Of a DNA stretch of 14,361 bases, positions 8,778-14,361 are shown piece by piece. Below the pieces are notes generated by a model. The model made no database searches, had not been told where the DNA came from, and saw nothing but the letters and a program-made list of their open reading frames with translations. Every line of letters begins with the position of its first letter. Position 1 is the first letter of the stretch. This DNA comes from an uncultured Verrucomicrobiota bacterium. GTDB lineage: Bacteria; Verrucomicrobiota; Verrucomicrobiia; Limisphaerales; UBA9464. Location of the stretch: NCBI GenBank assembly GCA_903864375.1, contig CAIPFS010000288.1, positions 1-14,361 on the forward strand, given 5' to 3'. The translations under genes and the position numbers were made by a program.

Positions 8778-8859
8778 GGCTCTCCAGGGGCGAATCAAGG
8801 CCGAAGTCACGGGGATTCTTTGGAAGCAAGAAGCGCGGAGACCATCGGGATTCATCCAG

Positions 8860-9657
8860 TTACTTTACCGAAGTTGACCTTCCTTCCGGCGGGTTTTTCG
8901 TCATCTGCTTCGTCAACGCGTCTGCTCTTGCGCGTGCGGCTTCCAATTGAGATGGGGATAGGGCCTGTTGGATCTTGGACAGGGACGATTTTAAAGTTTC
9001 TGTCTCGTAGTGAAACCGCTGATCGGTGAGGACCACGCTCAACCACGCCCATGCCTCGATCGGGTCTTTGGGGACTCCATTGCCTTCGGCGTAGAGAGAG
9101 GCCAATGCGACTTGTGCGAGTCGATCATTTCCCTCGGCTGCCTTCCGAATCCATCTGGCGCCCCCTTTGGCGTCCGGTTTTCCGGCCTGTCCCCGCAATA
9201 ACATCAGGCCCAGGTTGTATTCTGCCGGAGTAAATCCATGCCCGGCCGCCTTTTTGTACCAGTGAAGTGCCTCGGGTAGGTCGACCGGGGTTCCCTCCCC
9301 ATTTTCAAGAGCCACCGCCAGATTGTATTGACCCGGGGGATGACCGTTCTTGGCAGAACGACGGTACCACTTGAGCGCTTCAGATGGGTCAGCCGTGACC
9401 CAGCGGCCGGCACCATAGATTTCCCCAACCAGATTTTGTGCCATAGCATCACCCTTTTCGGCCCTGGCCCGCATCTTTGTAAAATCCTCCGCAAATCGCC
9501 TGGCCAATTCATTGGTCCTGCCGGGCTGTTCGAGAGCCTGAGGTGACGGGAGGGGTGAACGTCCCGTCTGAGCCAAAAGCAACCACGGCATCAGGGCCCC
9601 CAGGAAAATCGTCGGTAGAAACCGGATGCGCCGAGTCACCCGGAAAGCATGGAGCAA
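8860..9657 (-). CDS. Exported Sel1-repeat protein, about 265 aa
   Basis: The product starts with a signal-type N-terminus: basic RVTRRIRF, a hydrophobic core over residues 14-28 (LPTIFLGALMPWLLL), then AQTG. Four Sel1-like (TPR-related) helical repeats follow at about 66-102, 103-138, 139-174 and 175-207. They show the family patterns AxxLxGxxYxxG, A-x-x-W-Y-[RK]-[RK]-[SA]-A and G-x-x-x-A-x-[YV]-N-L. A charged helical tail (about 215-255) could form a coiled coil. Sel1 proteins act as protein-protein scaffolds, often in envelope or signalling complexes; the partner here is unknown. No ATG is in frame at the N-terminus. The start is either TTG at 9657 or GTG at 9639 (seven codons in), and the shorter form (MTRRIRFLP) gives an equally good signal peptide. 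It is convergent with coaE and divergent from the next gene. Confidence 0.88.
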   Translation of the reverse strand: MLHAFRVTRRIRFLPTIFLGALMPWLLLAQTGRSPLPSPQALEQPGRTNELARRFAEDFTKMRARAEKGDAMAQNLVGEIYGAGRWVTADPSEALKWYRRSAKNGHPPGQYNLAVALENGEGTPVDLPEALHWYKKAAGHGFTPAEYNLGLMLLRGQAGKPDAKGGARWIRKAAEGNDRLAQVALASLYAEGNGVPKDPIEAWAWLSVVLTDQRFHYETETLKSSLSKIQQALSPSQLEAARARADALTKQMTKNPPEGRSTSVK

Positions 9658-9799
9658 TCATCCAAGGATCGCCAGCGGTCCCGGGAGATGTTTTACCCGC
9701 GCAACCCAACAGAGGGACAGGTCAGTTGTCAGGGTCAGGCGGAATTTTGGGCGTCCTTTCCACTGGTCTCGGGTCCTCTCGTCCGCCTATTTTCGGTCC
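9658..9799. promoter_or_regulatory. Divergent intergenic region presumed to carry two promoters
   Basis: This 142-base gap separates the divergent Sel1-repeat and L7/L12-like membrane protein genes, so at least two promoters should lie here. I found no convincing -35/-10 pair on either strand. TTGTCA at 9726-9731 and TATTTT at 9788-9793 exist but are not correctly spaced. The call rests on gene orientation. Confidence 0.35.
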
Positions 9800-10258
9800 A
9801 TGGAAGGATTGAAATCAGATTCAATGGATGACCGTTCCTTTCACCTGGATAACCAGGTCAAGTCGTTCCGGCTCTATCCGCCTATTCGCTGGAAGGACGT
9901 GCCGTTAAACCTTCTGCTTCTGGCCTTGGTCGTTCTGCTCCTGACTGGATTCAACTTCGCCGCCAGCAAGCTGCTTAACTTTCTGAACCGCGATGCTTTA
10001 TTGGTCCTCATCGGACTGTGTGTCGGATTTCAGCTGGCTGTCTGGATTCTCCGGGCCAAGAGAGGGTCCCGGGCAGGTCACGCTGGAAATCCGGCGGCGG
10101 CGGCTCTGAATCCGATCTCGGATCGAGTCCGGGCACTCGCCAGCGACCCGACGCGAAAAATGGAGGCCATCAAGGTTTACCAGGAGGAAAGCGGCGTTGG
10201 ATTGGCAGAGGCCAAATCCATCGTGGAGGCTCTGGCCCGGGACTTGAAGCCGAGATAG
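9800..10258 (+). CDS. Small membrane protein with ribosomal L7/L12 C-terminal-like domain, about 152 aa
   Basis: The frame is open further upstream, but ATG 9800 (or ATG 9824, eight codons later) gives a coherent protein and leaves room for the divergent promoters. Two hydrophobic segments lie at about 34-54 (VPLNLLLLALVVLLLTGF) and 66-84 (ALLVLIGLCVGFQLAVWIL). A basic stretch and an alanine-rich linker follow. The C-terminus, about 118-148, reads KMEAIKVYQEESGVGLAEAK, close to the KIxxIKxxRxxTGLGLKEAK signature of the L7/L12 C-terminal domain. In L7/L12 this surface recruits translation factors. Here a membrane-tethered copy is not a ribosomal stalk protein, and similar small proteins elsewhere have no firm function that I know of. 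The tail is predicted to be cytoplasmic if the N-terminus is too. It is transcribed away from the Sel1 gene and lies 119 bases before the Tm-1-like gene. Confidence 0.8.
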   Translation: MEGLKSDSMDDRSFHLDNQVKSFRLYPPIRWKDVPLNLLLLALVVLLLTGFNFAASKLLNFLNRDALLVLIGLCVGFQLAVWILRAKRGSRAGHAGNPAAAALNPISDRVRALASDPTRKMEAIKVYQEESGVGLAEAKSIVEALARDLKPR

Positions 10259-10377
10259 AGAGGTGGAGGCTTTCGAAGGAGGTCGCCAGGTCGTCAGGAC
10301 GATCCCCAACATCTTGACGACGGAGGCTTGCCAGACCTTGGGGAGGCAACGGTACCCTGCCATCGTTCACTCCAATC
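10259..10377 (+). promoter_or_regulatory. Leader region of the Tm-1-like gene with inverted repeat and orphan SD-like sequence
   Basis: The 119-base gap holds a perfect 7-base inverted repeat, GTCGTCA (10290-10296) and TGACGAC (10315-10321), with an 18-base spacer. It could be an operator or a hairpin. A strong anti-16S-like AAGGAGGT lies at 10276-10283, but no ATG or GTG follows at a usable distance. TTGCC (10328-10332) and GGCAA (10345-10349) are a further short inverted pair. No promoter was recognised. Confidence 0.3.
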
Positions 10378-11591
10378 ATGGCCACCATTGCGATTCTCGG
10401 GACCTTCGACACCAAGGGAGACGAACATGCCTATGTCGACGAGCTGATTCGGGGGCGCGGGCATCAAACGGTTCGTATTGACGTCGGGACCCTCGACCCG
10501 GCCCGTCTGACACCGGATATTTCCCGAGAGGAGGTTGCACAGGCCGCCGGAGTGGATCTGGCGTCGGTCGTAGCCCGGCGGGATCGGGGGGAAGCGGTGG
10601 CCCTCATGGCCAGGGGTGCCCCCATCCTTCTGGCGCGGTTGCACGCGGAAGCCCGCATCCATGGGGTTCTCTCGTTGGGCGGCGGCGGCGGAACCGCCAT
10701 TTGCACGGCCGCCATGCGGGCGCTTCCCCTGGGTATTCCCAAGTTCATGGTCTCCACGCTGACCAGCGGCAACATCGCTCCGTATGTGGGAATCAAGGAC
10801 ATCACGTTCATGCCCAGCATTGTCGACGTGGCGGGACTGAACCGACTTTCGCGGTTATTGCTGGCCCAGGCCGCCGGGGCCATTTGTGGGATGGTCGAGG
10901 CAAAGGTGCCCAACCTTCAGGACGCCAAGCCGATGATTGTGGCCTCGCAGTTTGGCAACACCACTCCCTGCGTCTCCCGTGCCCGAACGGTCCTTGAGGC
11001 CGCTGGTTACGAAGTTCTGGTGTTTGCGGCCACCGGCACTGGAGGCCGGACCATGGAGTCCATCATTGAGAGTGGGTTGGTTGCGGGGGTGTTGGACATT
11101 ACCACCACCGAGTGGGCGGATGAATTGGTTGGAGGTGTTTTAAACGCCGGCCCCACCCGCTGCGATGCAGCCGGCGAGAAAGGGGTCCCGGCGATTCTGA
11201 CGCCGGGCTGCCTCGACATGGTCAACTTTGGAGAGCCGGCCTCGGTGCCGGAATCCTTCCGGGACCGCCGTTTCTATCATCATAATCCCCAGGTGACCCT
11301 GATGCGGACGACGCCGGAGGAAAATGCCCGGCTTGGTGGCATTCTGGCGGGAAAATGCAATCGTTCGAAAGGTCCTGTGGCGGTGGTATTTCCGCTGGGT
11401 GGCATCAGTGTGATCAGCGCAGCGGGCCAGCCCTTTTATGATCCGGTGGCGGATGCCGCCCTCCGGGATAGCTGGCGCTCCCAGTTGCGTCCTGGGATCC
11501 CGTTCATCGAGTATCCGGGCAACATCAATGAGCCTGGCTTTGCCGACCTGTGTGTGGCACAGCTTCTGGAATTGATCCAGTCCGTCAAACC

Positions 11592-11595
<4 letters not shown>
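10378..11595 (+). CDS. Tm-1-like ATP-binding domain protein (UPF0261 family), 405 aa
   Basis: The N-terminus IAILGTFDTKGDEHAYV matches the opening of the Tm-1/UPF0261 family, named after the tomato Tm-1 virus-resistance protein whose N-terminal domain binds ATP. Further family blocks are the glycine run GGGGGT (101-106), STLTSGNIAPYVG (about 126-138) followed by ITFMPSIVDVAGLN, QFGNTTPCV, a GTGGRTME loop, the TTEWADELVGG block, and PGCLDMVNFG in the C-terminal domain. The length of about 405 is normal for the bacterial proteins. The biochemical role in bacteria is not established. ATP binding is known for the family and a catalytic role is plausible. The stop codon overlaps the start of the following amidohydrolase gene (ATGA), so the two are probably translationally coupled. 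No SD precedes the ATG; the start is supported by the family N-terminus. Confidence 0.93.
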
Positions 11596-12455
<860 letters not shown>

Positions 12456-12480
12456 GGGATTGAGGGGAGGGAAGAATGAA

Positions 12481-12504
12481 GCGGGGCCCTTCGGTGGGTC
12501 CTGT
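12481..12504 (+). other. Hairpin between amidohydrolase and binding-protein genes
   Basis: GGGCCC (12484-12489) can pair with GGGTCC (12496-12501) through one G-U pair. Further pairs on the outside (including C12482-G12503) extend the stem to about nine pairs, and the loop is TTCGGT. No T-run follows, so it is more likely an RNA processing, stability or attenuation element than an intrinsic terminator. It sits in the 92-base gap 12456-12547. Confidence 0.3.
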
Positions 12505-12547
12505 CTTGACTCATGGGCGGGCTTCCGGTTCCTTCAAACCGTCCCCT

Positions 12548-13501
12548 ATGAATCGCCGTTCCTTCCTTGCCGGAGCCGCCGTCCTGCCCTTCGTGGCGAC
12601 AGCCGCCCCCAAATCGTACCGCTTCGGGTTGATTGCCAAATCCCAGGGCAACGCCGTCTTTCAAGTGGCCCGGGTCGGGGCGGTGGATGCCGCCCTTGAA
12701 TTGAGTGCCCGACATGGCCTAAAAATCGAGGTCGACTGGCGGACTCCCAACGACGAAGACGCCCAGAAGCAGGCGGAGGCCCTCGAACAACTGGTTTTGG
12801 CCGGTGTGGATGGCATCGCGATCAGTTGCAGCGACGCCAATAAGGTCACGGCTGCGATCAACCGCGCCGTGGACGCCGGCGTATCCGTGTCGACCTTCGA
12901 CAGCGACGCCCCGGCGTCCAAACGCTTTGTCACCTACGGGGTGGATGACGATCTCTGCGGTCATCAGGTTCTGGAGGAACTGGCCCGGGTGATGGACGGA
13001 AAAGGGGTCATCGCCATTCTTGCCGGCAATCCCAATGCACCCAATCTGCAAAAGCGCGTGGCGGGTGTTCGTTCCGCCGCCAAGGCCTTTCCTGGCTTGT
13101 CCGTCCGCGACGCCTATTACCACCGTGAGACACCGCAGGATGCGGCCGCCCGGGTGGAGCAGGTCATGCAGGCCAATCCCGACATCACCGGTTGGGCGAT
13201 GATTGGCGGTTGGCCGCTGTTCACCGAAGGAGCTTTGAAGTGGGCACCGGGAACTGTGAAATGCGTCAGCGTGGATGCCCTGCCCGCCCAGCTGAATTAC
13301 ATCCGTTCGGGTCATGTCCAGAAGTTGCTGGCCCAGCAGTGCTATCAATGGGGTTACCGTTCCCTGGAGCTGCTCCTGGACAAGGTCCATTTCAAGCGTG
13401 AACCCAGGGCGGTCAAAGAGATCAGTGCCTTGGTGCCGGTCGACCGCTCCAATGTGGATGCCTACGCGAAGAACTGGGAGAAATGGCTTCCCAAAAAATA
13501 A
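12548..13501 (+). CDS. Tat-exported sugar-type substrate-binding protein, 317 aa
   Basis: From ATG 12548 the protein begins MNRRSFLAGAAVLPFVATAA, a compact twin-arginine signal with RRSFL. An in-frame ATG at 12476 with a G-rich upstream stretch would add 24 unlikely residues, so the later start is preferred. The mature part matches the RbsB-like periplasmic binding protein fold (Peripla_BP_4). Visible blocks are YRFGLIAKSQ, the EQLVLAGVDGIAISCSD strand-loop, INRAVDAGVSVSTFDSDAP, YGVDDDLCGHQVLEEL and KGVIAILAGNPNAPN, then the hinge and second lobe through QCYQWGYRSLELLL. Such proteins capture sugars or similar small ligands for an ABC importer. No permease or ATPase gene is in view, so the partner is elsewhere or the protein serves as a sensor. 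It follows the amidohydrolase gene by 92 bases in the same direction. Confidence 0.88.
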   Translation: MNRRSFLAGAAVLPFVATAAPKSYRFGLIAKSQGNAVFQVARVGAVDAALELSARHGLKIEVDWRTPNDEDAQKQAEALEQLVLAGVDGIAISCSDANKVTAAINRAVDAGVSVSTFDSDAPASKRFVTYGVDDDLCGHQVLEELARVMDGKGVIAILAGNPNAPNLQKRVAGVRSAAKAFPGLSVRDAYYHRETPQDAAARVEQVMQANPDITGWAMIGGWPLFTEGALKWAPGTVKCVSVDALPAQLNYIRSGHVQKLLAQQCYQWGYRSLELLLDKVHFKREPRAVKEISALVPVDRSNVDAYAKNWEKWLPKK

Positions 13502-13517
13502 AGTCGGGTCCCCTCCT

Positions 13518-13546
13518 TCACCCGTTCCTGGGTGACGACACCAGGA
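13518..13546. terminator. Possible bidirectional terminator between convergent genes
   Basis: Two perfect but mutually exclusive 6-bp hairpins lie in the 53-base convergent gap: TCACCC (13518-13523) with GGGTGA (13530-13535), and TCCTGG (13526-13531) with CCAGGA (13541-13546). Neither is followed by a T-run on either strand. The position between convergent stops supports a terminator role, and the structure alone is weak. Confidence 0.35.
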
Positions 13547-13554
13547 GCCGAGGG

Positions 13555-14361
13555 TCAATGACCCCGGCTGACATCGCGCACCCAGTCCTGATGGTCCATA
13601 TACCAGGCGATGGTTTCGCGAAGACCGGACGTGAAATCATGGGACGGTCTCCAGCCTAATTCGGAGCGGACCTTGGTCGCATCAATGGCATAGCGGCGGT
13701 CGTTGCCCGGCCGATCTTCCACATGTGAGATCAGGTTTCGGGTGTTTCCGCCCAATTCAGGGGCCAGTTCGTCCACCAGATCACAGACGCATTCGGCCAG
13801 CCGGAGGTTCGTCCATTCATTCTCGGCACCGATATTGTAGGTTTCCCCGGGGCGTCCGCGGTTCAGGACCTGCCAGAGGGCCTCACAGTGGTCCCGGACG
13901 TGGAGCCAGTCGCGGACATGCAATCCATCCCCAAAGATGGGAAGGGGTTGCCGGGCCAGGGCTCGCTGGATCAGGACGGGAATCAATTTCTCAGGGAATT
14001 GGCGCGGACCGTAATTATTGGAACAGTTGGTGATGAGGGTTGGCAGCCCGTAAGTCTGGTGATAGGCCCTTACCAGCATGTCGCTCGAGGCTTTGCTGGC
14101 GGAATAGGGGGAGTTGGGGGCGTAGGGAGTCGATTCGGTAAATCGCCCCTCCCGGCCGAGTGACCCATAGACCTCATCCGTGGAAACATGGAGGAACCGG
14201 CGCCCTGCGGAAGCGCCCGTCCATGAGCCCCGGCAGGCTTCCAGGAGGTGGAAGGTGCCGACGATGTTGGTGGTGATAAAGTCGGCGGGTGCGGCGATGG
14301 AACGGTCGACATGGGAGTCCGCGGCCAGGTGCAGCACATGGCTGATCTCCCACTCCGCCAC
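13555..14361 (-). CDS. rfbB: dTDP-glucose 4,6-dehydratase, C-terminal 268 residues (5' end outside the window)
   Basis: This short-chain-dehydrogenase-type enzyme converts dTDP-glucose to dTDP-4-keto-6-deoxyglucose with bound NAD, the second step towards dTDP-rhamnose and other deoxysugars of surface polysaccharide. Numbering from the window edge, LHLAADSHVDRS (10-21) is the family cofactor-region block. STDEVYG (60-66) holds the catalytic Thr-Asp-Glu triad (T61, D62, E63). YSASK (86-90) is the YxxxK pair, and NCSNNYGPRQFPEKLIP is the highly characteristic block that follows. The family is usually about 330-360 residues, so the N-terminal Rossmann motif lies beyond 14361. The stop is TGA read on the minus strand at 13555-13557. 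It is convergent with the binding-protein gene, and its operon partners (rfbA, rfbC, rfbD) would be outside the window if linked. Confidence 0.95.
   Translation of the reverse strand: MAEWEISHVLHLAADSHVDRSIAAPADFITTNIVGTFHLLEACRGSWTGASAGRRFLHVSTDEVYGSLGREGRFTESTPYAPNSPYSASKASSDMLVRAYHQTYGLPTLITNCSNNYGPRQFPEKLIPVLIQRALARQPLPIFGDGLHVRDWLHVRDHCEALWQVLNRGRPGETYNIGAENEWTNLRLAECVCDLVDELAPELGGNTRNLISHVEDRPGNDRRYAIDATKVRSELGWRPSHDFTSGLRETIAWYMDHQDWVRDVSRGH

Noticed and set aside
9726..9793. TTGTCA and TATTTT as a sigma-70-type promoter
   Set aside because: The two elements are about 56 bases apart, far from the 16-18 base spacing needed.
9626..9799. Upstream extension of the L7/L12-like membrane protein
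   Set aside because: The extra residues are arginine/serine-rich without pattern and would overlap the start of the divergent Sel1 gene; ATG 9800 or 9824 is more plausible.
12476..12547. Earlier ATG with a G-rich upstream stretch for the binding protein
   Set aside because: It adds 24 residues before a textbook twin-arginine start (MNRRSFL) and contains the hairpin 12481-12504; other genes here do not use SD-like sequences.

Overview
The window is about 14.4 kb of moderately GC-rich chromosome that looks like Verrucomicrobiota, probably near the Pedosphaera/Limisphaera group. That placement is inferred from gene style: large secreted proteins with N/T-rich beta-sheet sequence, the NDxF...GEPxHAG...WY beta-sandwich modules, and a recurrent C-terminal tail ending in a [RF][FY][FY]R-type motif. 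No sequence search was run. No rRNA, tRNA, insertion sequence, phage gene or CRISPR array was seen, and no gap between genes exceeds about 142 bases.

Region 1 (1-8122, + strand) is a run of secreted or surface proteins with gaps of 5 to 26 bases. It holds the 3' end of an exported protein (1-95), an unrecognised 484-residue secreted protein (101-1555), a 958-residue beta-solenoid-like protein with a calcium-loop-like motif (1563-4439), and a 1218-residue multidomain subtilisin-family protease (4466-8122). The fragment, the solenoid protein and the protease share the tail design, so they may use one export or anchoring route. The coaE gene (dephospho-CoA kinase, 8141-8734) follows 18 bases later in the same direction.

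Region 2 (8735-10258) has a Sel1-repeat lipoprotein-like or periplasmic protein on the - strand (8860-9657), convergent with coaE. It is divergent from a small two-helix membrane protein that carries a ribosomal L7/L12 C-terminal-like segment (9800-10258).

Region 3 (10378-13501, + strand) has a Tm-1-like (UPF0261) ATP-binding protein and a histone deacetylase/acetylpolyamine amidohydrolase-family enzyme. These two overlap by four bases (ATGA). A Tat-exported sugar-type solute-binding protein follows, with no transporter subunit in view. This trio is the least explained part of the window.

Region 4 (13555-14361, - strand) is the 3' part of rfbB/rmlB (dTDP-glucose 4,6-dehydratase), convergent with the binding protein and cut by the window end.

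None of the chosen start codons is preceded by a good Shine-Dalgarno sequence. Most are preceded by a short pyrimidine-rich stretch, so starts were chosen mainly from signal peptides, overlaps and family lengths.
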